DNA of 64,000 nucleotides, taken from NCBI RefSeq assembly GCF_024461735.1, contig NZ_JANGAD010000006.1:62001-126000 (forward strand), read 5' to 3'. This document shows, piece after piece, positions 1-9,294 of this stretch. The notes beneath the pieces were generated by a model that had not been told where the DNA came from, searched no databases, and saw only the letters and a list, made by a program, of their open reading frames with translations. The first letter of the stretch is position 1; every line of letters starts with the position of its first letter. This stretch comes from Anaerotignum propionicum. GTDB taxonomy: Bacteria; Bacillota; Clostridia; Lachnospirales; Anaerotignaceae. The translations under genes were made by a program, and so were the position numbers.

Positions 1-523
1 TTTATCTTTAGAAGTGTGCAAAATTTTAGGATTAAACAGCAAAGAGGCTGATAAAATACATATCGCCGCTCATCTTCATGATATCGGTAAAGTGGGTGTT
101 CCTGACGGTGTATTGAATAAGGGAGGAAAGCTCACAAATGAAGAGTGGGAGTGTATGAAAAGGCATCCGCAAATTGGTGCTGAGATTTTGAGCAAATCAC
201 ATCATTTGAATGAACTGAAAGATATGGTCTTATATCATCACGAGAGGGTGGACGGGAGAGGGTATCCTAAAGGGCTATCTGGTAATGAAATACCTTTTGG
301 TGCGAAAGTTATTGCTGTTTGTGATTCTATTGATGCCATGTTATCAGACAGAAGTTATCGAAAGGCACATAATTATGATTTTTGTTACAACGAAATTAAA
401 AAGAATTTAGGCATCATGTATGATTTGGAGATAGGGAGAATGGTATTAGAGGAATGGGATATTGTTGTTCATTTATATGAAAAATATAGAAAAACGGAAA
501 GATTAAAGGATATTGTTTTATGA
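1..523 (+). CDS. HD-GYP domain protein, C-terminal part (5' end outside window)
   Basis: This is a fragment of a cyclic-di-GMP phosphodiesterase-type HD-GYP domain. The reading frame is open to the first base (Leu-Ser-Leu-Glu-Val precede the first possible GTG at 14), so the true start lies upstream. Visible motifs are the metal-binding HDIGK and then HHERVDGRGYP, followed by IPFGAKVIAVCDSIDAMLSDRSYRKA, the usual HD-GYP order. HD-GYP enzymes hydrolyse c-di-GMP to pGpG or GMP in the cytoplasm. The His-Asp pair and the GYP triad are intact, so it is probably active. The sensory or receiver domain that would tell its input is not in the window. A strong terminator-like hairpin follows at 666-733. 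Confidence 0.93.
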   Translation, partial: LSLEVCKILGLNSKEADKIHIAAHLHDIGKVGVPDGVLNKGGKLTNEEWECMKRHPQIGAEILSKSHHLNELKDMVLYHHERVDGRGYPKGLSGNEIPFGAKVIAVCDSIDAMLSDRSYRKAHNYDFCYNEIKKNLGIMYDLEIGRMVLEEWDIVVHLYEKYRKTERLKDIVL

Positions 524-665
524 TGATATAGTAATCATGAATTTTAAAGCGTAAACTTTTGCTAAATCTTAGTAGAAATTTCGACAATAACAAATTATTT
601 CACAAAGTTATAAAATTGCAATTTGAATGTTTTATTATTTTAATAAAAAGAAGCAATAATCCTTG

Positions 666-733
666 GCACATCAGATGTGACGTATGAAGTAAAAATCAAT
701 CTTCCAACGGTTCACAACAGATGTGCTTTTTTT
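666..733 (+). terminator. three-tier hairpin with T7, downstream of HD-GYP gene
   Basis: Three nested helices can be paired: GCACATC 666-672 with GATGTGC 720-726, TGTGA 676-680 with TCACA 712-716, and GAAG 686-689 with CTTC 701-704. A run of seven T follows at 727-733. This is probably the intrinsic terminator of the HD-GYP transcript. The internal loops make it more elaborate than a plain terminator. Confidence 0.65.
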
Positions 734-795
734 GTGCTTTTTTATGAAAATATAACAGTATATGCAAAAAAATGTATTATTTTACTGTGAAAATA

Positions 796-824
796 TTGAA
801 ATAATTCATATTTGGGTATATACT
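796..824 (+). promoter_or_regulatory. candidate SigmaA promoter for the structured leader and chemoreceptor
   Basis: TTGAAA at 796-801 and TATACT at 819-824 are separated by 17 bases. A TATAAT at 824-829 overlaps but would need a 22-base spacer. Transcription would start near 831, just before the structured region. Confidence 0.5.
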
Positions 825-845
825 ATAATGTATAATTTAACAAAC

Positions 846-1130
846 TTCGGGAATTTTCGACTGTTATCCGAACATTTTCGAAAGGGATATGTATGATTGT
901 TCTAACATGATTACGAAATTCCCAAACTGCTAAGTATTTAACGAATAAAGGAGAGTGAGGTGGTATTGTCTTATGAGAATGCAGCATGACTAAATCGATC
1001 TCAAGAAAAATTCCAAAAACTTAGGGGTGTGGTATCGAAAGTTCTTTGAAGAGGTGGTAAGAACCCATACATGAAATGGGGAGGAAAATCAAGAGATAAG
1101 AAATGGTTTAAATACGGGTGAGTAACTTTT
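846..1130 (+). ncRNA. candidate structured RNA upstream of the chemoreceptor
   Basis: No protein is encoded here, yet base composition is richer in G than the flanks and many helices can be drawn. They include GGGAATTTTCG 849-859 with CGAAATTCCC 914-923 (one bulge), TATCC 865-869 with GGATA 885-889, CTAAGT 930-935 with ACTTAG 1019-1024, GAGA 975-978 with TCTC 999-1002, GTTCTT 1041-1046 with AAGAAC 1059-1064, and alternatively CCCAT 1064-1068 with ATGGG 1076-1080. The segment begins shortly after a promoter and ends at a terminator-like hairpin. It may be a stand-alone ncRNA or a regulatory leader. The raiA-motif family, common in Clostridia, is one hypothesis that I cannot confirm. I see no c-di-GMP-I riboswitch signature. 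Confidence 0.5.
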
Positions 1131-1161
1131 AGGCGCTTAATATGAAGTGCCTGTTATTTTT
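1121..1161 (+). terminator. terminator or attenuator between structured RNA and chemoreceptor
   Basis: AGGCGCTT 1131-1138 pairs with AAGTGCCT 1145-1152 (one G-U) around the loop AATATG, and AGTAAC 1121-1126 can extend the stem with GTTATT 1153-1158 leaving TTTT bulged. A T-rich tract follows. It ends only about 17 bases before the chemoreceptor ATG, so it either ends the upstream RNA or attenuates the gene. Confidence 0.6.
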
Positions 1162-1178
1162 GGAATGGGGGTTCTAAA

Positions 1179-3350
1179 ATGTTAAGAAGGATGAAACTTG
1201 CGAAAAAAATTGCAATTTATATTGGGGGAACATTAATTGTATTTCTTACTTTATTGGTTTCAGTATCGGTTTTCCAAGCCAATAAAGCCTTAAGAACAAC
1301 GGTGAACGAGGAATTTTCAGGAATAGCGGCACAAAATGGACTTATCGTTCAAGCAATGATGGATGACGCAAATACCACTGCGCAAAATTTGCAATACTAT
1401 TTCCAAGATCAATACGAAAAAGAAAGTAAGTCTATACCAGCTGTAGATGCTGAGGTGCCTACAAAGAACAGCATTGTTTACAACGTTGCATTGCAAGAAA
1501 AGAATTATGAAAAAGAAAGCTTTTTTGCAAATACAGCTTGGCCTATGGTAAAAAATAATGATGATATTTCCGGTATGGGAATTTATTTTGAACCATATGC
1601 TTTTGACCCCAGCATTCGAGATTATGCAATCTATGTTGATACAGAGGATGCTCAAAATAAAGTGGTTACTTCGGAAGGAGACTATGAAAGTTATTCCAAT
1701 GAAGCCTATTATCGCATTACAAAAGAGACAAAGCAGCAATACATAACCGATCCTATTATATATGAAGGAAAACAACTTTGTTCCCTTTGTTATCCAATTC
1801 TTTATAACAATGAGGTTAAGGGAAATATTAATATTGATGTTATTGTATCTAATTTTTCCAAGATCGAATCAGCCAATGAAAAGTATCCTACCATGTTTGC
1901 TAATATATTGACCCAAGATGGGGTCTATGTATATGATAGTACTTCTAATGACCTTTCTGGAACAAATATCAAAGAAAGAAATTCCGCCGAGGTTTATGAG
2001 AAAATTATGGAAGAATTTGCAAAGGGAGAACCTTTTCAGATGGACGCACCATATATCGGTTTGGATGGGAAAACCAAAGAATACGCAAGGTATTTTTATC
2101 CCATTGATTGTGGACAGCAAACTTGGTGGGCGCAAACATCTGTTGAGACAAAGGATTTGAATAAAGATGTTATTTGGCTTACGGCAATTATGTTGATTAT
2201 GTCTGTATTGGCGTTGCTTACCATTATCATTGTCATTATGGTGCTTTTAAAAAGAATGCTAAAGCCCATTGATTATGTAGTAGAAGCGGCAGAAAATATT
2301 TCACTTGGTTGTTTTGATATTGATTTAGAGGTGAATTCTGAGGATGAAATCGGCAAATTGGCTGAGACATTCCAAGCCACGGCTTTGAATTTAAAGACAA
2401 TTATTCAGGACGTTAATTATCTCCTTGGACTTATGGCAAATGGTGATTTTCAAGTGGCATCTCAATATGAAGAGAAATATGTGGGTGATTACAGAGAAAT
2501 TCTACTTGCAATGAGAGGGATAAAAATTCAGCTCAGCAATACATTGTCGGAAATTAACCAAGCATCGGAACAGGTCTCCTTTGGATCGGATCAAGTTGCA
2601 TCCGGGGCACAGGCGTTGTCACAAGGGGCTGCGGAACAGGCGTCTTCCATAGAGGAGCTTTCTGCCACAATTGCCATAATTTCTGAACACACAAAGCGAA
2701 ATGCAGAAGATGCAGAGAATGCTAAAATGGTTGTGTCCAAAACGGAACATCAGGTTGAGGATTGCAATAAGCAATTAAAAGAGATGGTTACAGCAATTAA
2801 GGTAATCAATGATAAATCTAATGAAATAAATGAAATTATTAAAATCATTGATGCCATTGCTTTTCAAACCAATATTCTCGCACTAAACGCGGCGATTGAG
2901 GCAGCTCGTGCGGGAGAGGCAGGAAAGGGTTTTGCGGTTGTAGCGGATGAGGTTCGTAATCTTGCAGGAAAATCAGCAGAAGCGGCAAAAAATACTGCCA
3001 TTTTAATAGAAGAAACTGTAAATGCTGTGGAGGATGGAACATTAATGGCAGATAAAACAGAGAGAGCCATGGAAGTGGTTGTGGAAGGAACCTCCGCAAT
3101 CACAAACCTGATTGAGCGCATTGTGAACGCCTCCAATGAACAGGCCCAAGGGGCAGGTCAGGTTACCTTCGCCGTTGAACAGATTGCAAGTGTTATACAA
3201 AATAATTCGGCAACAGCAGAAGAAAGTGCCGCAACATCAGAGGAATTAAGCGGACAAGCAGAAACATTAAAAGACCTTGTGGGAAGGTTTAAGCTTTTCT
3301 CTGAAGACGTAAAGGAAACAAATGATGTTGACGATAATATGAATTATTAA
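1179..3350 (+). CDS. methyl-accepting chemotaxis protein
   Basis: This 723-residue transmembrane chemoreceptor senses an external ligand and controls the CheA kinase. Residues about 10-32 form the first membrane helix. About 300 extracellular residues resemble a double Cache (dCache) sensor. The second membrane helix is near 335-358, a HAMP linker follows to about 412, and the rest is the coiled-coil signalling domain. Its hairpin tip is unmistakable, with [20 protein letters not shown] and then [14 protein letters not shown]. The ATG at 1179 has a G-rich site (TGGGGGT) upstream. No C-terminal CheR-docking pentapeptide is evident. It lies behind a structured leader with a terminator-like hairpin, so expression may be controlled by attenuation. 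The ligand cannot be told. Confidence 0.95.
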   Translation: MLRRMKLAKKIAIYIGGTLIVFLTLLVSVSVFQANKALRTTVNEEFSGIAAQNGLIVQAMMDDANTTAQNLQYYFQDQYEKESKSIPAVDAEVPTKNSIVYNVALQEKNYEKESFFANTAWPMVKNNDDISGMGIYFEPYAFDPSIRDYAIYVDTEDAQNKVVTSEGDYESYSNEAYYRITKETKQQYITDPIIYEGKQLCSLCYPILYNNEVKGNINIDVIVSNFSKIESANEKYPTMFANILTQDGVYVYDSTSNDLSGTNIKERNSAEVYEKIMEEFAKGEPFQMDAPYIGLDGKTKEYARYFYPIDCGQQTWWAQTSVETKDLNKDVIWLTAIMLIMSVLALLTIIIVIMVLLKRMLKPIDYVVEAAENISLGCFDIDLEVNSEDEIGKLAETFQATALNLKTIIQDVNYLLGLMANGDFQVASQYEEKYVGDYREILLAMRGIKIQLSNTLSEINQASEQVSFGSDQVASGAQALSQGAAEQASSIEELSATIAIISEHTKRNAEDAENAKMVVSKTEHQVEDCNKQLKEMVTAIKVINDKSNEINEIIKIIDAIAFQTNILALNAAIEAARAGEAGKGFAVVADEVRNLAGKSAEAAKNTAILIEETVNAVEDGTLMADKTERAMEVVVEGTSAITNLIERIVNASNEQAQGAGQVTFAVEQIASVIQNNSATAEESAATSEELSGQAETLKDLVGRFKLFSEDVKETNDVDDNMNY

Positions 3351-3379
3351 GATTAGTTACCGATAAATAAATCATTTTA

Positions 3380-3424
3380 TAAAGGAGTTCCAATTATCTG
3401 TTTGGATATTGGCACTCCTTTATT
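3380..3424 (+). terminator. intrinsic terminator after chemoreceptor
   Basis: AAAGGAGT plus CCAAT (3381-3394) pairs with ATTGG and ACTCCTTT (3408-3421) with a one-base mismatch, followed by a short T-rich stretch. Confidence 0.75.
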
Positions 3425-3567
3425 TTCAGTAATGAATTTTTTTGCAAAGTACTACGACTATAAATAAGCTGAACCATAGAAGAATCCCTTATTACGATGT
3501 TAAAGCTAAAGTATCTTTATTATTATAGAAGACGTCTTTTTAATAAAAGATTTCTACAAAAACAAGA

Positions 3568-3601
3568 AAAGATAGGGTAAATGATGATTTACCCTATCTT
3601 T
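3568..3601 (-). terminator. perfect 15-bp terminator hairpin, probably bidirectional
   Basis: AAAGATAGGGTAAAT 3568-3582 is a perfect inverted repeat of 3587-3601 around a four-base loop. On the minus strand it is followed by TTTTCTTGTTTTT, ending the yifB/YoaK transcript. Confidence 0.85.
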
Positions 3602-3612
3602 AGCAATTTAAT

Positions 3613-4287
3613 TTACTCCATATTTTTTCTCTCTAATGAGAGCATCACAAGTGCCATACCTAAAAGAATACAGCAGAAAAGAACTGATTTTGCACCTATA
3701 ATTGGTGTTACGATTGCACCTGCACCTGCCCCTGCAATAAAAACAAAAATAATGGCAAAATAAAGAAAAGCTTTTTTCCCTGCAGCAGTGTCTCTATGAA
3801 ACACAAGGTGTACCAATTGGTCTGTACCACTGCGAAGATTTCCTGTGCACATGGTTGTTGCATAAGGCAGACCATGAAGGGTACGGAAGCTATGGGCTTG
3901 CATTGCGCAAATGAAGGAAATAAATACGTTGGCTAAAACATTTCCCTTTCCTAAAGGTAGAAATGCAACAATTATTAGCACAACATTTTCAATGAAGAGC
4001 ACAATTTGCCGCCAGTGCAGCTTATGAGTTAGATAAAATCTTTGCTTAATGTATTCATCTAGGAATATACCACATACAAAAGCTGTTATAGGGATTAGAT
4101 AGTACAGTGCATTCATAAACTGTCCCTGTACCAGCTGAATCGCTAATAAAATCATATTTCCTGTTTGCGCATTTGCAAACACTCCACCTCTAGCAATATA
4201 AGTATATGAATCGAAAAATCCCCCCGCAAAGGCCAATAAAGCGCCAATTCGAAAGCTTTCCGACATTTGATTTTTCCATTGTTCCAT
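3613..4287 (-). CDS. YoaK/DUF1275 family membrane protein
   Basis: A 224-residue integral membrane protein of the DUF1275 (YoaK) family, recognised by the N-terminal pattern AFAGGFFDSYTYIARGG followed by FANAQTGNMILL, and by HSFRTLHGLPYATTMCTGNL in the middle. About six hydrophobic segments are visible. No biochemical role is firmly established for the family. The ATG has AAGGAG seven bases upstream. It starts 17 bases after the yifB stop and ends at a strong terminator, so the two genes probably share a transcript, although no functional link is known. Confidence 0.85.
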   Translation of the reverse strand: MEQWKNQMSESFRIGALLAFAGGFFDSYTYIARGGVFANAQTGNMILLAIQLVQGQFMNALYYLIPITAFVCGIFLDEYIKQRFYLTHKLHWRQIVLFIENVVLIIVAFLPLGKGNVLANVFISFICAMQAHSFRTLHGLPYATTMCTGNLRSGTDQLVHLVFHRDTAAGKKAFLYFAIIFVFIAGAGAGAIVTPIIGAKSVLFCCILLGMALVMLSLERKNME

Positions 4288-4304
4288 TTTGAACTCCTTA
4301 TAGA

Positions 4305-5837
4305 TTAAAGCAGATATTTTCTGTCTAACGAACGGTATTGCAAAACCTCAGCCAGATGTGGCAGTGTGATTTCCTCACTCCCCGCTAAGTCGGCTACTGT
4401 TCTGGCAACCTTTAGTATTTTGTGATATGCTCTTGCGCTTAAATCCAAGCGTAAAAAGGCCTGTTTCAGCAGTTCCTTTTCTTTGGTCCCCAGAGCACAG
4501 TATTTTTCTATTTGTGCGGCACTAAGTTGAGCGTTAAAAAAAATCCCTTCCTTTTGATACCGTTTCAACTGAATTTCATGTGCTGTCAGCACTCTTTCCT
4601 TTATGTTAGAGGATGATTCGCCTTGCTCTTCAATTTCTAAATCTTCATAGGAAACCCCCGGCATTTCTACCATAATATCAATTCGATCCAAAAGGGGGCC
4701 GCTGATTTTGCTTCGATACCGAATGATTTCGTTCATAGAGCAGTGGCATTTGTTTCCATCTCCTAAATACCCACATGGACAAGGATTCATAGCGGCAACC
4801 AGCATAAAATCTGAGGGGAATGTAAGTGTTCCGTTTACACGAGCTATGGTAACTTGTCCATCCTCAAGGGGTTGACGCATAATTTCCAATGCAGCCCTCT
4901 GGAATTCGGGCAATTCATCCAGAAACAATACTCCGTGATGAGAAAGGGAAATTTCTCCGGGCTTTGGAATTCGCCCTCCACCAGTTAAAGCAGATGCAGA
5001 AATGGTATGGTGCGGGGAGCGGAAGGGGCGAGTAAGTATTAAAGAGTTTTTGTTTCTCAATAATCCCGCTATACTATATATTTTTGTAATTTCAATGCTT
5101 TCCTCAAACGTCAAGTCAGGCAGGATAGTGGGAAGTCGTTTTGCAAGCATCGTTTTACCTGATCCGGGTGGACCAATCATTAGAAAGTTATGTCCACCTG
5201 CAGCCGCAATTTCCATTGCTCGTTTCGCATTTTCCTGGCCTTTTACATGGGCAAAATCCAAGATGTCAGACTCTTTTTTATCACCAAACAATGCTTTTAC
5301 ATCTACAGAATAAGCTGGTATTTTATCCTTGCCGCTTAAATGGGAAACGATTTGTTTTAAGCTATGTACAGGGTAAACAGAAATTCCGTCAATCAGGGCA
5401 GCTTCGTCCATGTTTTCCATAGGAATAAAGCATTTTTTTATCCCGTTTTGCTTTGCGCCATAAACCATTGGCAGTACGCCATTTACAGGCCTTACTGAGC
5501 CGTCCAGAGAAAGTTCTCCTGTAACAAAATAATCAGCGGCGGCTTCGTTTTCCAGTGCGCCGCAAGCACAAAGAATGCCCAAAGCGATGGGTAAATCAAA
5601 GGAAGCTCCCTCTTTGCGTGTATCCGCAGGAGCAAGGTTTACCGTAATATGCTTGACGGGGAAGGAAAATCCCGAGTTTTTTACTGCCGTTCGCACCCGT
5701 TCTCTGGATTCTTTCACCGCTGAATCGGGCAAGCCAACAATATCAAAGGAAGGTAATCCGCTGCTCAAATCAACCTCTACAGAAACTGGATAGCTGTCGA
5801 TTCCTTGCAATGCGGAACTTTTAATCATAGAAAGCAT
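4305..5837 (-). CDS. YifB/ComM-family Mg-chelatase-like AAA+ ATPase
   Basis: The 510-residue protein has an N-terminal Lon-protease-like fold region (ALQGIDSYPVSVEVDLSSGL), Walker A GPPGSGKT, the RPFRSPHHTISASAL segment, Walker B GVLFLDELPEF, an AAMNPCPCG motif typical of magnesium-chelatase-like proteins, and a C-terminal helical domain. In transformable bacteria ComM is a branch-migration helicase acting during recombination of incoming DNA. Divergence from dprA, another transformation gene, fits that role. I chose the ATG at 5837 because ATGAGGCG lies eight bases upstream and the family normally begins there. The longer frame to 5900 would start inside the promoter. Confidence 0.93.
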   Translation of the reverse strand: MLSMIKSSALQGIDSYPVSVEVDLSSGLPSFDIVGLPDSAVKESRERVRTAVKNSGFSFPVKHITVNLAPADTRKEGASFDLPIALGILCACGALENEAAADYFVTGELSLDGSVRPVNGVLPMVYGAKQNGIKKCFIPMENMDEAALIDGISVYPVHSLKQIVSHLSGKDKIPAYSVDVKALFGDKKESDILDFAHVKGQENAKRAMEIAAAGGHNFLMIGPPGSGKTMLAKRLPTILPDLTFEESIEITKIYSIAGLLRNKNSLILTRPFRSPHHTISASALTGGGRIPKPGEISLSHHGVLFLDELPEFQRAALEIMRQPLEDGQVTIARVNGTLTFPSDFMLVAAMNPCPCGYLGDGNKCHCSMNEIIRYRSKISGPLLDRIDIMVEMPGVSYEDLEIEEQGESSSNIKERVLTAHEIQLKRYQKEGIFFNAQLSAAQIEKYCALGTKEKELLKQAFLRLDLSARAYHKILKVARTVADLAGSEEITLPHLAEVLQYRSLDRKYLL

Positions 5838-5871
5838 GGATAACGCCTCATTTCTCATACTAGTTGGAATT

Positions 5872-5900
5872 ATCATATCAATAATTACTAAAATTTGCAA
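5872..5900 (-). promoter_or_regulatory. SigmaA promoter of yifB
   Basis: On the minus strand TTGCAA (5900-5895) and TATGAT (5877-5872) are 17 bases apart. Transcription would start near 5865. This rules out the longest possible yifB reading frame. Confidence 0.65.
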
Positions 5901-5970
5901 TGATTCCAGTAATTTACTACGAATAAATAGCCATAATTACTGAAATTTCTGTCGATTATACATTTTCTTA

Positions 5971-5999
5971 TTGAATTTTTAAAAAAATGGTTATATAGT
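5971..5999 (+). promoter_or_regulatory. SigmaA promoter of dprA-topA
   Basis: TTGAAT 5971-5976 and TATAGT 5994-5999 are 17 bases apart, about 35 bases before the dprA start codon. Confidence 0.65.
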
Positions 6000-6034
6000 T
6001 AAGGGCGTAACTCGATGTACGGAGGTGTGCTGGC

Positions 6035-7129
6035 ATGGAAGAATACTATTTGATGTGGCTTTCAAGAATGGAAGGGATTGGATTCAAACGTATTCATTTG
6101 CTTTTGGAATATTTTCAAAGTGCCGAAGCAGTTTGGAATGCCCATCGCATGCAGCTCATCAATGTGAAAGGAATCCCTGAAAAAACCATTGATGCAATAC
6201 TCTTTGGAAGGGACGAGGATAAGCTGAATTCTTGGATTGAAGAGCTGGAGAATAAAAATATACAGTTCTATTCTTTCTTACATCCGCTATATCCAAGTTT
6301 ATTAAAGGAAATTTATAATCCTCCCATTGGAATTTATGTAAAAGGCACATTGCCTGATGATGCTATTGATAAAGTTTCATTGGTAGGGGCACGGCGTTGC
6401 TCACGCTATGGAGCCGGTGTAACCTATCAGATTGCCAAAGATTTGGGCAAGGCAAACATTATTGTTGTCAGTGGCATGGCAAAGGGTATTGATGCCATGG
6501 CTCATAAAGGCGTATTGGACGGCGGCGGGCAAACCATCGCAGTGCTGGGATGTGGAGTAGACATTTGTTACCCTGCTGAAAATCGAGAGCTAATGGAAAG
6601 CATTGCAAAAAATGGCTGTTTGATTTCCGAGTATCCCCCAGGTACTGAACCAGCACCCCATCATTTTCCCAATCGAAATCGAATCATCAGCGGTTTGTCA
6701 AAAATTGTGGTGGTAGTAGAGGCTGGGAAAAAAAGCGGTACGCTGATTACAGCGGATATTGCATTGGAAAGCGGAAGAGAAGTATTTGTTGTCCCCGGAA
6801 ATATTACCAGTGCTTTGAGCGAAGGGACGAATAATTTAATCAAGCAAGGCTGTCCTGTTGTAACAGAAAGCAACGATATTTTGTTTGAATTGGGAATTAC
6901 TTATAAAGAATATGAAAAACAGGTTTTTTCCAAACAATTGGCTGCAAAGCTTTCGGCGGAAGAAAAAGAAATTTATGATCAGATTCTTGATAAAGAACCT
7001 GTTTTGGCAGAAACCATTTGCAGGAAACTGCATAAAAATATACAGGAAGTGCAGTATATACTTTCCTTGTTGGAAATTTCGGGATACATACGAAAAATTT
7101 CTCAAGCGGGATATATCAGGGAAGGTTAA
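6035..7129 (+). CDS. dprA: DNA-processing protein DprA
   Basis: DprA (Smf) binds single-stranded DNA and loads RecA during natural transformation, and is widely kept in species with no known competence. This 364-residue copy has an N-terminal helical (SAM-like) domain, then the Rossmann-like core with VGARRCSRYG, GMAKGIDAMAHKG, AVLGCGVDICYPAEN, the PHHFPNRNRIISGLS segment, EAGKKSGTLITADIALE and GTNNLIKQG, and a C-terminal winged-helix-like domain. The ATG at 6035 has GGAGGTG upstream. It is followed after 13 bases by topA, a common Firmicute arrangement, and is transcribed divergently from yifB/comM. Confidence 0.96.
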   Translation: MEEYYLMWLSRMEGIGFKRIHLLLEYFQSAEAVWNAHRMQLINVKGIPEKTIDAILFGRDEDKLNSWIEELENKNIQFYSFLHPLYPSLLKEIYNPPIGIYVKGTLPDDAIDKVSLVGARRCSRYGAGVTYQIAKDLGKANIIVVSGMAKGIDAMAHKGVLDGGGQTIAVLGCGVDICYPAENRELMESIAKNGCLISEYPPGTEPAPHHFPNRNRIISGLSKIVVVVEAGKKSGTLITADIALESGREVFVVPGNITSALSEGTNNLIKQGCPVVTESNDILFELGITYKEYEKQVFSKQLAAKLSAEEKEIYDQILDKEPVLAETICRKLHKNIQEVQYILSLLEISGYIRKISQAGYIREG

Positions 7130-7142
7130 TTTGAGGTGAAGT

Positions 7143-9287
7143 ATGACAAAAGAGATCGCTGAAAAAAAGAATAAAACAACAAAGTCCACCGGGAAGGGGA
7201 CAAAAGCGTCTAAAAAATATCTTGTTATTGTAGAGTCCCCTGCTAAGGCCACCACAATTGGCAAGTTTCTTGGCAGCAGTTATAAAATAGAAGCGTCCAT
7301 GGGACATATAAGAGATTTGCCCAAAAGCCAACTGGGTATAGATGTGGAAAATGATTTTGAACCAAAATATATTACAATTCGGGGGAAAGGAGATTTATTA
7401 AGCAAACTGCGCAGAGATGCGAAAAGTGCTGATAAAGTGTTCCTGGCAACTGACCCTGACCGTGAAGGAGAAGCCATTAGCTGGCACTTGGTTCATGCTT
7501 TAAATCTTGGTGAAGATAAGGACATCAGCCGTATTACTTTTAATGAGATTACCAAGACAGCAGTAAAACGTTCTATTACAGAAGCAAGAGAAATTGATAT
7601 GGATTTGGTAAATGCTCAGCAGGCAAGACGTGTGCTGGATCGTGTGGTGGGCTACACAATCAGCGATTTGCTGTGGCAAAAGGTGAAAAAAGGCCTTTCC
7701 GGTGGACGTGTGCAGTCAGTGGCACTGCGTATTATTTGTGACCGAGAAGAGGAAATTTTGGCTTTTATTCCTACGGAATATTGGTCTTTAACAGCAAAGC
7801 TATCGGATAAAAATGCGAAGCATCTGGATGCAAAGTTTTATGGCAAAGGCGATACAAAGATGGAGTTGCCTGATGGCGAGATCACAGATGAAGTTGTGAA
7901 GGGTGTGGAAGGTAAAGATTTTTTGGTTACAGACGTAAAAACAGGCGTGCGCCAGAAAAAACCTGTGGCACCTTTTACCACAAGTACCTTACAGCAGGAA
8001 GCCAGCAAGCATTTGAATATGGCAACTCAAAAGACCATGATGATTGCGCAGCAATTATATGAAGGTATCAATATTAAAGGGGAAGGCACAGTGGGCTTGG
8101 TTTCCTATATTCGTACAGACTCCTTCCGTATTTCTGATGAAGCCTATTCAGCAGTTGTATCATTTATAAAAGAAGAGTACGGCGATAAATATGTGAATCC
8201 GGAACGGGTTATCTATAAATCAAAAGGGAAAACCCAAGATGCCCACGAAGCCATTCGCCCCACAGAAGTATTGCGTACACCGGATAGTATTAAGGAATCA
8301 TTATCAAAGGATCAATTTCGGTTGTATAAATTGATATGGGAACGTTTTGTTGCCAGTCAAATGAGCCCTGCTGTGTATGACACCCTTTCAGTGAAAATGC
8401 AAGCTGGGGAATATAGCTTTAGAAGTTCAGGTTCAAGCTTGAAATTCAAAGGCTTTTTGGAAGCTTATAATAAGGGCGAGGATGAAGACGAAAAAATGAT
8501 TCCTCTTTTAGAAAAGGGAGATATTTTAAAGGTAGAAACACTTTTGCCTGAACAGCATTTCACCCAGCCCCCGGCTAGGTTTACCGACGCTTCTTTAATC
8601 AAGATGCTGGAGGAAATCGGCGTTGGTCGTCCCAGTACCTATGCCCCGACCCTTACCACAATTTTGGCACGCCATTATGTAATCAAAGAGGCAAAAAACC
8701 TCTATCCTACAGAGCTTGGCGAAGCAGTGAACGACATTATGAAAGGTTATTTCTCAGATATCGTTGATGTTGATTTTACTGCAAACATGGAAAAACGTTT
8801 GGATGAAGTGGAAAACGGCCATGAGGAGTGGAAACAAGTAATCCGTGATTTTTATCCTGCCTTTCAAGAATGCGTAACGGATGCTAGAGAAAAGCTTGCC
8901 AAGGTGGAAATCAAAGACGAAGTAAGCGATGTTATCTGTGAAAAATGCGGAAAAAACATGGTGATAAAATATGGACGGTATGGAAAGTTCTTGGCTTGCC
9001 CGGGTTTTCCGGAATGCCAGAATACAAAGCCTTTCTTTGAGGAAGCCGGTGTAAACTGCCCTGAATGTGGTGGAAAGGTTCTAATCAGAAAGACCAAAAA
9101 AGGTCGTATTTATTACGGTTGCGAGAATAATCCAGAATGTGGCTTCATGTCTTGGAATAAACCTACAGGAGAAAAGTGTCCTGAGTGCGGCAGTTTTATG
9201 GTAGAAAAGGGTCGCAAAAACGTAAAAATCGTTTGTTCCAATGAAAAGTGCGGCTATATAAAGGAAAAGCCCACTGAAGGGGAATAA
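7143..9287 (+). CDS. topA: DNA topoisomerase I
   Basis: Type IA topoisomerase that relaxes negative supercoils by single-strand passage. The 714-residue protein has the Toprim domain (YLVIVESPAKATTIGKFLG, then ATDPDREGEAISWH), the catalytic tyrosine in SYIRTDSFR near residue 322, and GRPSTYAPT. The C-terminus carries three four-cysteine zinc ribbons: CEKCG...CPGFPEC, CPECGGK...CENNPEC and CPECGSF...CSNEKC. A basic Lys-rich N-terminal extension of about 25 residues precedes the Toprim domain. It shares the dprA transcript, with GAGGTGA before the ATG, and ends at a strong terminator. Confidence 0.98.
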   Translation: MTKEIAEKKNKTTKSTGKGTKASKKYLVIVESPAKATTIGKFLGSSYKIEASMGHIRDLPKSQLGIDVENDFEPKYITIRGKGDLLSKLRRDAKSADKVFLATDPDREGEAISWHLVHALNLGEDKDISRITFNEITKTAVKRSITEAREIDMDLVNAQQARRVLDRVVGYTISDLLWQKVKKGLSGGRVQSVALRIICDREEEILAFIPTEYWSLTAKLSDKNAKHLDAKFYGKGDTKMELPDGEITDEVVKGVEGKDFLVTDVKTGVRQKKPVAPFTTSTLQQEASKHLNMATQKTMMIAQQLYEGINIKGEGTVGLVSYIRTDSFRISDEAYSAVVSFIKEEYGDKYVNPERVIYKSKGKTQDAHEAIRPTEVLRTPDSIKESLSKDQFRLYKLIWERFVASQMSPAVYDTLSVKMQAGEYSFRSSGSSLKFKGFLEAYNKGEDEDEKMIPLLEKGDILKVETLLPEQHFTQPPARFTDASLIKMLEEIGVGRPSTYAPTLTTILARHYVIKEAKNLYPTELGEAVNDIMKGYFSDIVDVDFTANMEKRLDEVENGHEEWKQVIRDFYPAFQECVTDAREKLAKVEIKDEVSDVICEKCGKNMVIKYGRYGKFLACPGFPECQNTKPFFEEAGVNCPECGGKVLIRKTKKGRIYYGCENNPECGFMSWNKPTGEKCPECGSFMVEKGRKNVKIVCSNEKCGYIKEKPTEGE

Positions 9288-9294
9288 AATACAG

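Noticed and set aside
841..1178. c-di-GMP riboswitch before the chemoreceptor
   Set aside because: The conserved class I blocks (GCACAGGGCAAACC-like and GGACGCAAAGCCTCC-like) are not present, and I could not identify class II. The region is kept only as an unassigned structured RNA.
2864..3136. Long open frame on the minus strand within the chemoreceptor signalling domain
   Set aside because: It is opposite the conserved MCP coding sequence, has no ribosome site and its translation shows only composition bias.
5838..5900. Longer N-terminus for the YifB/ComM protein
   Set aside because: The extra codons overlap a good minus-strand promoter, and a strong ribosome site precedes the ATG at 5837.
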